From positions 744,001 through 808,000 of the forward strand of contig NZ_AP024325.1 in NCBI RefSeq assembly GCF_018408855.1: a DNA stretch of 64,000 nucleotides, in the 5' to 3' direction. The notes beneath the pieces were generated by a model. That model had not been told where the DNA came from, did no database searches, and saw only the letters and a program-made list of their open reading frames with translations. The position numbers were made by a program, and so were the translations under genes. How positions within the stretch are numbered: position 1 is the first letter of the stretch; the number at the start of each line of letters is the position of its first letter. Positions 37,069 through 46,058 of this stretch are shown in pieces. The stretch is from Caballeronia sp. NK8 (GTDB taxonomy: Bacteria; Pseudomonadota; Gammaproteobacteria; Burkholderiales; Burkholderiaceae).

Positions 37069-38517
37069 ATGGAACAGGTCACACAGGCAAAGCCGCTACC
37101 GCCGGCATCGGACGATGGCAACACAATGGAGCGCATGGCTGCGCGCGTAACGCGCTGGGCCGAACGGTGGTTTCCCGATGCGTACATTTTCGCGGCGATC
37201 GCAGTCATCGTCGTGGCGCTGGGTGCGCTGGCGATCGGCGCGCCGGTGCAGCGCGTGAGCATCGCATTCGGCGACGGCTTCTGGAGCCTCATTCCCTTCA
37301 CGATGCAAATGGCCATCGTGGCGATCTCGGGCTACGTCGTCGCCGTCTCGCCGCCCGCGTCGAAGGCGATTGCGTGGCTCGCGCGCCTGCCGAAGAGCGC
37401 ACGCAGCGCGGTGATGTTCGTCGCATTCGTGAGCATCGGCCTGTCGCTGTTCAACTGGGCGATCAGCCTCGTTTTCAGCGGCCTGCTGGTGCGCGCGCTG
37501 GCCCGCCGCGCTGATCTGCGGATGGACTATCGCGCTGCGGGAGCCGCGGCCTATCTCGGCATGGGCGCGACGTGGGCGCTGGGCCTGAGTTCGTCGGCTG
37601 CGCAGTTGCAGGCCAACGCCGACAGCCTGCCGAAAGCGCTGCTCGCGATCACCGGTGTGATTCCGTTTTCGGAAACCATCTTCCTGCCGCAATCGATGCT
37701 GATCGTCGCCGCGCTCACCGTCGTGTCGGTCGCCATCGCGGGCCTGTCCGCACCGGTCGGCGATCGTGCACGCACGGCGCAGGACCTGGGCGTGCCGCTC
37801 GACGACGTCGACATGAACCTGGCGAAACCCGCACGCCCCGGCGAGTGGCTCGAATACAGCCCGCTCGTGACGATCCTGCTCGTGCTGCTCGGCAGCGTGT
37901 GGATCGGCCATGAGTTCACGACGAAGAACCCGCTGCTCGCGATCTCGAACCTCAACACGTACAACTTCGTCTTCATCCTGCTCGGCATGCTGCTGAACTG
38001 GCGCCCGCGCCGCTTCCTGAATGCGGTTGCGAAATCCGTACCGTCGACGGCGGGCGTGCTGATCCAGTTTCCGCTCTACGGTGGCATCGCTTTCATCCTC
38101 ACCAAAGCGGCGGCGCCCGGCGGCCTGCCCTTGTCGGACCATCTCGCGCACTTCTTCGTCGCGATCTCATCGCAGGGCTCGTTTCCCGCAGTGATGGGCG
38201 TGTACTCCGCGATCCTCGGCTTCTTCGTGCCGTCGGGCGGCGGCAAATGGATCATCGAAGCGCCTTACGTGATCGAAGCGGCCAAGTCCCTGCAGGTGCA
38301 TCTCGGCTGGGCCGTGCAGATCTACAACGCGGCCGAAGCGCTGCCCAACCTGATCAATCCCTTCTGGATGCTGCCGCTGCTCGGCGTGCTTGGACTGCGC
38401 GCGAAAGATGTGGTCGGCTTCACGTTCACGCAGCTCATCGTGCATATCCCGCTCGTGGTGTTCATGCTGTGGACGCTCGCGCCGACGCTGACCTACCACG
38501 CACCCGTCATGCCCTAA
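37069..38517 (+). CDS. atoE: AtoE-type short-chain fatty acid transporter
   Basis: About 482 residues with around 12 membrane segments and AtoE family blocks such as FGDGFWSLIPFTMQM, SLFNWAISLVFSGLL and VPSGGGKWIIEAPYVIEAA. The family takes up short-chain carboxylates such as acetoacetate or butyrate. The start at 37069 (MEQVTQ) is supported by AGGAGA upstream. It lies 57 bases after the oxidoreductase gene in the same direction, so the imported acid is probably the substrate, or a precursor, of the oxidoreductase. Confidence 0.9.
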   Translation: MEQVTQAKPLPPASDDGNTMERMAARVTRWAERWFPDAYIFAAIAVIVVALGALAIGAPVQRVSIAFGDGFWSLIPFTMQMAIVAISGYVVAVSPPASKAIAWLARLPKSARSAVMFVAFVSIGLSLFNWAISLVFSGLLVRALARRADLRMDYRAAGAAAYLGMGATWALGLSSSAAQLQANADSLPKALLAITGVIPFSETIFLPQSMLIVAALTVVSVAIAGLSAPVGDRARTAQDLGVPLDDVDMNLAKPARPGEWLEYSPLVTILLVLLGSVWIGHEFTTKNPLLAISNLNTYNFVFILLGMLLNWRPRRFLNAVAKSVPSTAGVLIQFPLYGGIAFILTKAAAPGGLPLSDHLAHFFVAISSQGSFPAVMGVYSAILGFFVPSGGGKWIIEAPYVIEAAKSLQVHLGWAVQIYNAAEALPNLINPFWMLPLLGVLGLRAKDVVGFTFTQLIVHIPLVVFMLWTLAPTLTYHAPVMP

Positions 38518-38541
38518 AAACACCACAAGGAAAGTCTTCCA

Positions 38542-39480
38542 ATGAAGATTCTGGATTCGACCGTTACGCGTGACGCGCTGCCCTTCCCCGAACTGATCAA
38601 AGCCTTACACGAGGCGTTCATCGAGGGGGCTCACGTGCCGCTTCGTCACAACCACAAGATCGAGACGGAAAGCGACCAGGGCACCGTGCTCATCATGCCC
38701 GCGTGGCAGGAGGGGCGTTATCTCGGCATCAAAACCGTCAACGTGTTTCCCGGCAACGTGGCGCTCAGCCTGCCGGGCCTGCATTCGACCTATGTGCTCT
38801 ACGACGCCCGCACCGGCGCGCCGCTCGCGCAGCTCGACGGCAACGAGATCACATCGCGCCGCACGGCGGCGGCGTCTGCTCTTGCGGCAAGCTATCTCGC
38901 GCGCAAGGACGCCACGCGCATGACGCTGCTCGGCGCGGGCCGCGTGGGCAGTCTCGTGCCGCAGGCGTATCGCGCCGTGCTGCCGATTCGCGAAGTCGAC
39001 GTATGGGACGCGGTTCCCGCGGCATCGGAACGTCTCGTCGCGCGTCTGAACGAACTCGGCTTCCATGCGCGCGTCGCCGGCAATCTGCCGGAAAGCGTGG
39101 CGCGCGCCGATGTCGTGACCTGCGCGACGCTCGCCACCGAACCGGTCGTGCGCGGCGAATGGCTCGCGCCGGGCTCTCATCTCGACCTGATCGGCAGCTT
39201 CACGCCCGCGATGCGCGAAGCCGACGACGCGTGCTTCATGAACGCCACGACGTTCGTCGATACGTCGGAAGCGTTCCAGAAGTCCGGCGACCTGCTGGGT
39301 CCACTGCAGCGCAGAATCATCACCGATCCGCAGCGTTGGCCGACGCTGGAAACGCTGTGCCGCCAGCAAGCGTCCGGCCGCGCCAACGACACGGAACGCA
39401 CGGTCTTCAAGGCAGTAGGAACGGCGCTCGAAGACCTGGCGGCAGCGGTGCTCGTCTATGAGCGGTGCGGGCGCGCGTAG
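38542..39480 (+). CDS. Ornithine cyclodeaminase/mu-crystallin family protein
   Basis: 312 residues. The Rossmann fold motif LLGAGRVGS (about 132-140) and the N-terminal substrate part with HNHKIETE, KTVNVFPGN and ITSRRTAAASALAASYL are typical. Family members are NAD(P)H-dependent imine reductases (pyrroline- or piperideine-carboxylate), alanine dehydrogenases or ornithine cyclodeaminases. AAGGAAAG precedes the ATG. It is third gene of the molybdoenzyme operon. With the transporter it suggests catabolism of a cyclic or N-containing short acid, which is inference. Its end is 24 bases from the convergent ABC permease gene. Confidence 0.9.
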   Translation: MKILDSTVTRDALPFPELIKALHEAFIEGAHVPLRHNHKIETESDQGTVLIMPAWQEGRYLGIKTVNVFPGNVALSLPGLHSTYVLYDARTGAPLAQLDGNEITSRRTAAASALAASYLARKDATRMTLLGAGRVGSLVPQAYRAVLPIREVDVWDAVPAASERLVARLNELGFHARVAGNLPESVARADVVTCATLATEPVVRGEWLAPGSHLDLIGSFTPAMREADDACFMNATTFVDTSEAFQKSGDLLGPLQRRIITDPQRWPTLETLCRQQASGRANDTERTVFKAVGTALEDLAAAVLVYERCGRA

Positions 39481-39504
39481 CGAACCCTGACGGGCACTCA
39501 TACC

Positions 39505-40356
39505 CTAGCCCTTGGTCGCACCAAACGTCAGACCCGCGACGAAATGCTTTTGCATCGCGAAGAACATCGCAACCGATGGCAGCGCGGCGAGAATGGAACC
39601 CGCGGAAACGAGATTCCACGCCGTCGTCCACTGCCCCTTCAACGCGGCGACACCGACTGTGATCGGCGCCGCATCGTCGCCTTGCGTCAGACAAAGCGCC
39701 CAGAAATAGTCGTTCCAGACGAAGGTGAAGACCAGAATCGTCAAGGCGGCCAGCGCCGGACGAATCAGCGGCAGCACGATTCGCACGAACACCGTCCATT
39801 CGCCCGCGCCCTCGATGCGCGCCGCCTCGATCAGTTCGAACGGCAGCTGCTTGATGAAATTGCGTAGGAACAGTGTGCAAAAACCGGTCTGAAACGACAG
39901 GTGAAACAGAATCAGGGCGCCGACGGTGTTGAACAAGCCCAGACTCAGTGACAGGTCTCGCACCGGAATCATCAGGATCTGAATCGGCACGAAATTGCCC
40001 GCCACGAAGGTCGCAAACAAACCCGTGTTGCCCGGAAAGCGATAGATCGCCAGCGCGAAGCCCGCCATCGCGGCGAGCGCGATCGCCCCCAGCACGGCCG
40101 GCACCGTAATCAGCACGCTGTTCATGAAGTAATGCAACATCGGCGACGCGGTCAGCGCCTCGCGATAGTTGGCCACGAGCGCGATATGCTGCGGCCAGCC
40201 CCAGTAATTGCCGAGGCTCAACTCTTCGCTCGAACGCACGGACGTGACCAGCACCGCGATCATCGGCAAGAGCCAGATCAGCAGCGCGACGGGCAGCGAC
40301 AGTTTGTACAGGCGCCGGCTGACGGGCTTCCACTTCTGTACGGGAATCGGATACAT
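39505..40356 (-). CDS. ABC sugar transporter permease (MalG type)
   Basis: 283 residues with six membrane segments. The ATPase-coupling EAA loop reads EAARIEGAGEWTVF and then VRIVLPLIRP. The N-terminal segment and periplasmic loop match the CUT1 family of oligosaccharide importers. It is last gene of the leftward operon (ATPase, GH42, binding protein, two permeases) and begins 9 bases after the stop of the other permease. A ribosome-binding site is provided by the end of that gene. Confidence 0.92.
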   Translation of the reverse strand: MYPIPVQKWKPVSRRLYKLSLPVALLIWLLPMIAVLVTSVRSSEELSLGNYWGWPQHIALVANYREALTASPMLHYFMNSVLITVPAVLGAIALAAMAGFALAIYRFPGNTGLFATFVAGNFVPIQILMIPVRDLSLSLGLFNTVGALILFHLSFQTGFCTLFLRNFIKQLPFELIEAARIEGAGEWTVFVRIVLPLIRPALAALTILVFTFVWNDYFWALCLTQGDDAAPITVGVAALKGQWTTAWNLVSAGSILAALPSVAMFFAMQKHFVAGLTFGATKG

Positions 40357-40365
40357 GCGAGCCCC

Positions 40366-41340
40366 TTAGAGTTCGTTGCGCAGCATGCGGCGCAGGTGAT
40401 AGACGATGTACATCAGCATGATCGCGAACAGCACCACGGCGATTGCGGCCGAATAGCCGATGCGGTAATACTTGATCGCCTGGTCGTACATGTAATAAGC
40501 GAGCACCGTCGAGCTCTCGAACGGACCGCCGCCGGTCATGACGGAAATCAGGTCGAAGCTGCGCAGCGCACCGATCACGGTCACGACGATCGCCATGAAG
40601 GTCACCGGGCGCAATTGCGGCAGCACCACATGCCAGAGCATCGTCCAGCCCTTCGCGCCTTCCATGCGAGCGGCTTCGAGTTGCTCGCTGTTGAGCGCGG
40701 TGAGACCCGTGAGATACAGAATCATGCAGTACGCGGTTTGCGGCCACAGCGCCGCGAACACGATGCCGAAGGTCGCGTAATGTGCATCGCCGAGCACGGG
40801 CACTCCATGACCAAGTATCACGGCGAGCAGGCCGAAGGTCGGATCGTAGAACCACGAGAAGATCAGCCCGACGACTACGCCCGACAGCACGAACGGCGCA
40901 AAAAACAGCGACTTCACGATGCGAATGCCCGCGACAGCCTGATTCAGATACAACGCAACCGCCAACCCCATCGGCGGCGCGAGCAGAAACAGCACGAGCC
41001 AGATGAGGTTGTTCTTCAGCGCGGTATAGAAGGTCGGCGCATGGAACAGTTCGATGTAGTTTTCGAACCCGACGAAGGTCTTCTCCGTCATGCCGTCCCA
41101 AGCATGGAAGCTGAGCCAGATGGACGACAGAATCGGCCAGATGACATAGATGCCGACCATGACGCAAGCCGGCGCAAGAAACAAAAACGCTGCCTTGCGC
41201 TGTCTTCGCGCCGTCGGTGACGGTCCGCGTCGTTTAGTGGACGCGCGCGGCGAATGAGGCATATGCGGAGGCATATGCGGCGGCACATGCGGCTTGTGCG
41301 GCGAATCGCCTAAGTCCTGACGTGTGACGGAATGCGGCAC
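40366..41340 (-). CDS. ABC sugar transporter permease (MalF type), GTG start
   Basis: About 324 residues. After a Pro/His/Met-rich N-terminus (three PPHM-like repeats, DNA repeat at 41257-41292) come six membrane segments starting AAFLFLAPACVMVGIYVIW, and the EAA loop EAARMEGAKGWTMLWHVVLP. I choose GTG at 41340 over an ATG at 41382, because AGGAGA (41347-41352) sits at ideal distance from the GTG and the upstream ATG would lie in the intercistronic hairpin. It forms a heterodimer with the MalG-type permease. Confidence 0.88.
   Translation of the reverse strand: MPHSVTRQDLGDSPHKPHVPPHMPPHMPHSPRASTKRRGPSPTARRQRKAAFLFLAPACVMVGIYVIWPILSSIWLSFHAWDGMTEKTFVGFENYIELFHAPTFYTALKNNLIWLVLFLLAPPMGLAVALYLNQAVAGIRIVKSLFFAPFVLSGVVVGLIFSWFYDPTFGLLAVILGHGVPVLGDAHYATFGIVFAALWPQTAYCMILYLTGLTALNSEQLEAARMEGAKGWTMLWHVVLPQLRPVTFMAIVVTVIGALRSFDLISVMTGGGPFESSTVLAYYMYDQAIKYYRIGYSAAIAVVLFAIMLMYIVYHLRRMLRNEL
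41257..41292 (-). repeat. Three 12-base tandem repeats encoding PPHM-type units
   Basis: Two identical copies of a 12-base unit (AGGCATATGCGG on the plus strand) and one with two changes (CGGCACATGCGG) lie in the first codons of the MalF-type permease gene. They add Pro-His-Met/Val units to its cytoplasmic N-terminus. A unit length divisible by three means copy number can vary without loss of frame. Confidence 0.75.
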
Positions 41341-41346
41341 GACGTG

Positions 41347-41352
41347 TCTCCT
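41347..41352 (-). promoter_or_regulatory. Ribosome-binding site that sets the permease GTG start
   Basis: AGGAGA on the reverse strand, six bases before GTG 41340 (bases 41341-41346 between). It is the only strong site upstream of the permease and decides for the GTG over the ATG at 41382. Confidence 0.7.
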
Positions 41353-41365
41353 GAGCGTTGCGATG

Positions 41366-41391
41366 GCGCGCGACACATGCATGTCGCGCGC
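41366..41391 (-). other. Intercistronic hairpin between binding-protein and permease genes
   Basis: A perfect 10-base GC-rich stem (GCGCGCGACA and TGTCGCGCGC) with a six-base loop lies directly after the binding-protein gene and before the first permease gene. Such stems after the binding-protein gene commonly stabilise the upstream message or lower read-through, giving more binding protein than permease. No T-run follows on the transcribed strand. Confidence 0.6.
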
Positions 41392-41406
41392 TCATTTCCC
41401 ACGTCT

Positions 41407-42672
41407 CTACTTCTTGTAGATGCGTTTGCGCGTCTGTTCGAGCTGCGCGAGGATGCTGTCGAGCTGCGAGGGGTCGGACACGAACTGCTGCATGCCCTTC
41501 ATCCCTTCGTCGGCCATTTCCTTGGTCATGTCGCGATCGTAGAACTGCGCGATACCGCCTTTGGTATTGGACAGAATCTGGAAACCGATTTTCGAAATGG
41601 GATCTTCCGGTTCCGGCGACTTGCTGTTCGCGGACAACGAGCCCAAACCCTGCGCGAGCTTCGCCCCCATCTCGGGCGATTCGACGAAAGCGAGAAACGC
41701 ATGCGCGTCGGCCTTGTTCTTGGCGCGTGCCGGAATGTGCAGCGATTCGACCGGGCCGTCTTCTGCCGTCGGCACCTTGGAGTCGATGATCGGGAACTGG
41801 AAATAGCCCATGTTCGGCTTCACGTTCGCCGGAAAGCCGCCGGTGATGAAAGTGCCCATCAGCATCATTGCGGCCTTGCCCTGGAACAGGAACGGCTGCG
41901 CGGCATCGAGGTCATAGGAGAGCGAGTTGTCGATGAAATCGTGATCGTCGAGCAACTGTTTCCACGCCGTATAAACCTTCTTCACGCGCGGATCGGTGTA
42001 GGGCACGTTGCCTGCCATTAATTGCTGATGGAACGCATTGCCGTTCAAGCGCAGGTCGAGATAATCGAACCAGCCGGCCAGCGTCCAGGCATCGCGCCCG
42101 CCGACGGCGAACGGTGTGATACCCGCGGCCTTCAGCTTCTTGCACGCGTCCATCAACTGGTCCCAGGTTTTCGGCTCCTCCGTGATGCCGACTTTCTGGA
42201 ACAGATCCTTCCGATAGAAAAGGCCCCACGAGTAGTACACGGTCGGGGCGGCGAACTGCTTTCCGTTGTATGTCGACGATTCCTTGGTCGATGCATACAT
42301 GCTGTCCCAGCTGTTCTTCTTCCAGTCACCGCTCAGGTCTTCGAACAGGCCGCGCTTCGCGTAATACGCCATGCGCTCGCCGTTGTGCCAGTTCACCACA
42401 TCGGGGGCAACGGTCGACAGCCAGCCCGGCAATTGCACCTTGTAGGCTTCTTCATCGACGAACGAGACTTTCACATCGACATCTGGATGCGCTTTTTTGA
42501 ACGCATCGACGACTTCCTGCCACACCGCGCGCTGGCTCGCGCCCTTGAACGCGATATTGATGGTCATGGTCGCAGCCTGAGCGGCGGTCGTCGCGAACGA
42601 CGTCACGCCTAGCGTCAGGGCGAGCGTTGTGGCGGCGATGCTCATGCGTGTTTTTAGGCTTCTTGCTGACAT
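41407..42672 (-). CDS. ABC sugar transporter substrate-binding protein
   Basis: 421 residues. The signal peptide is SIAATTLALTLGVTSFATTA, cleaved near AQA-A. The mature protein begins with ATMTINIAFKGA and shows the extracellular solute-binding family-1 fold (VKVSFVDEEAYKVQLPGWL, DVVNWHNGERMAYYA, FPIIDSKVP). It delivers an oligosaccharide to the two permeases. The start at 42672 is supported by AGGAGA. With GH42 upstream, the ligand is probably a galactose-containing oligosaccharide. Confidence 0.93.
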   Translation of the reverse strand: MSARSLKTRMSIAATTLALTLGVTSFATTAAQAATMTINIAFKGASQRAVWQEVVDAFKKAHPDVDVKVSFVDEEAYKVQLPGWLSTVAPDVVNWHNGERMAYYAKRGLFEDLSGDWKKNSWDSMYASTKESSTYNGKQFAAPTVYYSWGLFYRKDLFQKVGITEEPKTWDQLMDACKKLKAAGITPFAVGGRDAWTLAGWFDYLDLRLNGNAFHQQLMAGNVPYTDPRVKKVYTAWKQLLDDHDFIDNSLSYDLDAAQPFLFQGKAAMMLMGTFITGGFPANVKPNMGYFQFPIIDSKVPTAEDGPVESLHIPARAKNKADAHAFLAFVESPEMGAKLAQGLGSLSANSKSPEPEDPISKIGFQILSNTKGGIAQFYDRDMTKEMADEGMKGMQQFVSDPSQLDSILAQLEQTRKRIYKK

Positions 42673-42721
42673 TCTCGTCTCCTGATCGTTTTCGTATGTG
42701 GAACGTTTCTGCTGTGCTTCC

Positions 42722-44698
42722 TCAAGCCATGCGATAAGCGGCCACGCCTTGCGGCGCGACTTCTCGTGTGCCGATGACGAAACGATCATCGGTGACACCA
42801 TCGATCGTGTGCGTCGCGTTCGAATAATTGAAGACGTAGGCGATACCGCCGCGACGGCTCACGCGAACATCGTTGCCCAGCGGCGTCGGCGACAAGCCTG
42901 CCTCGCTGGCGATACGAGCAAACAGCGTCCGTGTGAGACTTTCATCGAAGATGCTGGTGAAGTAATGCATCTTGCCGCTTTGAACGTAAGCGGGATGACC
43001 GTCCGCGAAACGCGCGTGAATCGTGGCGTGTTGCGCATCCGCGAGTTCGATCAGATCGCGCCAGTGCCGTGCATGGCCATTGCCTACCGCATCGCCGTTG
43101 ACTTGCACCGGCTCCGTCACATTGGGCCGCATCGATTCGACGCGCCACACGCGAACGGGCAACACGGTCGCCAGCGGTCCCGGCGGCAAGTTATGCGGAA
43201 TCTGCAGTTTGTCGGTCTTCGATCCGGTCCGGGGCGCCAGCACGACATGCGCGCCCGATGCCGCGAGCCGCGCCGCGAAATCGCCGGGCACGATCGGCAG
43301 CGGCGGCACGACGACCATCGCATAGCCATCGAGCGGCGCATGCGCGGACACGATATCCACATCGAAGCCGAGCGAACGCAACGCCGAGTAATACTCGAAC
43401 GCAAAGCGCGGATAGAAAAAGTCTGCGCCCTGCGGATGAATCTCGAACAGCCACTTGGCTTCGTAATCCCACACCAGCGCGACCTTGCCGCGTACATCGG
43501 CATTCGCATCGGCATGCGCGGCTTCGACCTGCGCGATTTCATGCGCAACCGTCGCTGCTTCGCTACCGCCCATGTCGAGCCGATTGTCCGGCGTATTGAG
43601 GCCCGCGTGCATCTGCTCCTGCGCGAAGGGCGCCTGCCGCCATCTGAAGTAGGAAACGCAGCCCGCGCCGTGCGCAAAGGCTTCCCACGACCACAGCCGC
43701 ACCATGCCCGGGAGCGGCGACGGATTCCAGTGCGCCCAGTTCACCGGACCCGGCTGCTGCTCCATCACCCAGAACGGCAGCTTCGACATGCCGCGATAGA
43801 CATCGTGATTGAAGGACGCGAAGTCCGGATGCCCAGTGCGCAGATACTTCTGCTTCACTTCGGGCGCGAACCATTGTTCTTCGAGCGCGCCCAGCGGATA
43901 ACTGTCCCATGTCGCGATATCGAGATCGCGCGCGACAGGATAGTGATCGAACTCGGTAAAAAGCTGCATGAAGTTATGCGCGATCGGCCGTCCCGGCGAA
44001 TGGGCGCGAATGGTCTCGACCTGCATGCGGTTGTAACGCGCGACTTCATCGGAGGCGAAGCGCCGGTAGTCCAGCCGATGCGAGGGATGCGCTTCCGTCA
44101 CCGTTGCAATGGGTGCGTCGATCTCGTCGAAGCTGCGATATTCCATGCTCCAGAACACGGTGCCCCACGCGCGGTTCAGCGCGTCGATCGTCTTGTAGCG
44201 CGCTTTCAGCCATTGGCGAAAACGCTGTACGGCAGCGCCCGAATAACTAACGACCGTGTTATGGCAGCCGTACTCGTTGTCCGTCTGCCAATACGCGACG
44301 GCGGGATGGTTGCCGTACCGCTGCGCGACCGCCTCGCAGATCACACGGGATGCCTCGAAATACGACGGCGACGAGAAATCGTAGTGACGACGCGAACCGA
44401 ATGCGCGCGGACGCCCATCGGCGCCGACCGGCAGAATGTCCGGATGGCGGTCGATCAGCCACTTCGGCGGCGTCGCGGTCGGCGTGCACATCACGACTTC
44501 GAGTCCAGCCTGTCCGAGCACGTCGACGGCGCGATCGAGCCAGTCCCAGTCGTATTCGCCTGGCGTTGGCTCGATCCGGCTCCACGCGAATTCCGCGATC
44601 CGCACCTGTGCGATACCGAGCGCCTTCATACGGCGCGCGTCGTCCTCCCACATCGATTCCGGCCAGTGTTCCGGGTAATAGCAAACTCCGAGGCGCAT
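42722..44698 (-). CDS. GH42 beta-galactosidase
   Basis: 658 residues, no signal peptide, so cytoplasmic. GH42 TIM barrel: [14 protein letters not shown] at the start, acid/base in YWQTDNEYG (Glu142) and nucleophile in [13 protein letters not shown] (Glu313). A trimerisation domain and a C-terminal beta domain follow. It hydrolyses terminal beta-galactosides from imported oligosaccharides. GGGAAG lies before ATG 44698, 10 bases after the ATPase stop. The Cys cluster that binds zinc in some GH42 enzymes is not evident. Confidence 0.94.
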   Translation of the reverse strand: MRLGVCYYPEHWPESMWEDDARRMKALGIAQVRIAEFAWSRIEPTPGEYDWDWLDRAVDVLGQAGLEVVMCTPTATPPKWLIDRHPDILPVGADGRPRAFGSRRHYDFSSPSYFEASRVICEAVAQRYGNHPAVAYWQTDNEYGCHNTVVSYSGAAVQRFRQWLKARYKTIDALNRAWGTVFWSMEYRSFDEIDAPIATVTEAHPSHRLDYRRFASDEVARYNRMQVETIRAHSPGRPIAHNFMQLFTEFDHYPVARDLDIATWDSYPLGALEEQWFAPEVKQKYLRTGHPDFASFNHDVYRGMSKLPFWVMEQQPGPVNWAHWNPSPLPGMVRLWSWEAFAHGAGCVSYFRWRQAPFAQEQMHAGLNTPDNRLDMGGSEAATVAHEIAQVEAAHADANADVRGKVALVWDYEAKWLFEIHPQGADFFYPRFAFEYYSALRSLGFDVDIVSAHAPLDGYAMVVVPPLPIVPGDFAARLAASGAHVVLAPRTGSKTDKLQIPHNLPPGPLATVLPVRVWRVESMRPNVTEPVQVNGDAVGNGHARHWRDLIELADAQHATIHARFADGHPAYVQSGKMHYFTSIFDESLTRTLFARIASEAGLSPTPLGNDVRVSRRGGIAYVFNYSNATHTIDGVTDDRFVIGTREVAPQGVAAYRMA

Positions 44699-44708
44699 GT
44701 GTCTTCCC

Positions 44709-45860
44709 TTATGCAGTGTGTGCGAAGGCGCTGATTGGCGTGACGGTGAAGCCATCGGCAGTAAAGAGATGGCAGGTATGCGGGCGCACGACGAAGCTGG
44801 CGCGCTGTCCTCGTTCGATCGTCGCGTTGCCGGGCACTTTGGCGATGAGCACATCGCCACCGGGTTCGTCGAGATGCACGTAGCTGTGTTCGCCGAGATG
44901 TTCGGTCAGCGAGACCGTGCGCGCGAGTGTCGCCTCGCCTTTCGAACGATCGCCCGCACCGAGTTCGAGATGCTCGGGACGCACGCCGAGCGTGACGGGC
45001 TGATGCTCCTGCAGAGCGCTGCCATCGACGGCAATGGTCACCGCTTCGCCGGTGTGATCGAGCGTTACGCTCACGCCATGAGAATCGATCGCGCTCACTT
45101 TCGCCGCCAGAAAATTCATGCGCGGCGAGCCGATGAAACCCGCAACGAAGCGGCTCGCGGGACGGTGATACAACTCGAGCGGCGCACCCACCTGCGCGAT
45201 GCTGCCGAGACGTTCGGTATCCGCGCCGGCGTGCAGCAGAACGATCTTGTCTGCGAGCGTCATCGCCTCGGTCTGATCGTGCGTCACGTAGACGACGCTG
45301 GCGCTTGCGAACTGCTTGTGCAGCCTTGCAATCTCGATACGCGTCTGGCCGCGCAGCGTGGCGTCGAGATTGGAGAGAGGTTCATCGAACAGGAATACGC
45401 CCGGCTCGCGCACGATCGCGCGGCCGATCGCCACGCGCTGACGCTGACCGCCCGACAGTTCGCGCGGTTTGCGTTCGAGCAGCGCATCCAGTTGCAGAAT
45501 GCGCGCGGCTTCACGTACGCGCTGATCGATTTCCCCTTTCGACTTCTTGGCGAGCTTGAGCCCGAAGGCCATGTTCTCGTAGACCGTCATATGAGGAAAC
45601 AGCGCGTAGCTTTGAAAGACCATCGCCACGCCGCGCTCGGCGGCCGGCACGTCGTTGACCACGCGTGAATCGATCAGCAAGTCGCCATCGGTGAGATCTT
45701 CGAGACCGGCGATCATGCGTAGCAAGGTGGACTTGCCGCATCCCGAAGGACCGAGAAATACGCAGAATTCGCTCTTGCCGATCTCGAGATCGACGTTGCG
45801 AATCACCGGCGCGTTGCTGCCGTAGGCCTTCTGCACGCCTTTCAAGGAAATACTCGCCAT
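44709..45860 (-). CDS. ABC transporter ATPase (UgpC/MalK type)
   Basis: 383 residues. Walker [10 protein letters not shown] (about 38-46), signature [16 protein letters not shown], Walker [14 protein letters not shown]-loop [11 protein letters not shown], and a C-terminal TOBE regulatory part from about 235. It energises the CUT1 importer encoded downstream. It is first gene of the operon; a perfect palindrome lies 38 bases upstream, and a LacI gene is divergent. Confidence 0.95.
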   Translation of the reverse strand: MASISLKGVQKAYGSNAPVIRNVDLEIGKSEFCVFLGPSGCGKSTLLRMIAGLEDLTDGDLLIDSRVVNDVPAAERGVAMVFQSYALFPHMTVYENMAFGLKLAKKSKGEIDQRVREAARILQLDALLERKPRELSGGQRQRVAIGRAIVREPGVFLFDEPLSNLDATLRGQTRIEIARLHKQFASASVVYVTHDQTEAMTLADKIVLLHAGADTERLGSIAQVGAPLELYHRPASRFVAGFIGSPRMNFLAAKVSAIDSHGVSVTLDHTGEAVTIAVDGSALQEHQPVTLGVRPEHLELGAGDRSKGEATLARTVSLTEHLGEHSYVHLDEPGGDVLIAKVPGNATIERGQRASFVVRPHTCHLFTADGFTVTPISAFAHTA

Positions 45861-45898
45861 CGCCTGAACTCCGTGATCTAATTAGCCGAACGCGGAGA

Positions 45899-45910
45899 TT
45901 AAGCGCTTAA
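45899..45910. promoter_or_regulatory. Palindrome TTAAGCGCTTAA, candidate LacI-family operator
   Basis: A perfect 12-base palindrome with a central GC, the form expected for LacI-family sites. It lies 38 bases before the ATPase gene and about 150 before the divergent LacI gene. A repressor there would block the sugar operon and could affect its own gene. Confidence 0.6.
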
Positions 45911-46058
45911 CCAACCGGGAAATCAGTACCGCCGCAAGCAGGATTCGCATGAATGTCTCCGTGAATCGTTTTGATGTTTTGACGCATGGTGCCGCGCCTT
46001 TGAAGGCGAAGCAAATAATGAGAGCACCTCCCACATAGTGATTTCCCAGCGAAGCGCG

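Noticed and set aside
42698..44734. A 678-codon open frame opposite the GH42 gene
   Set aside because: Shadow of a long GC-rich gene; the GH42 frame has catalytic motifs and a good start.
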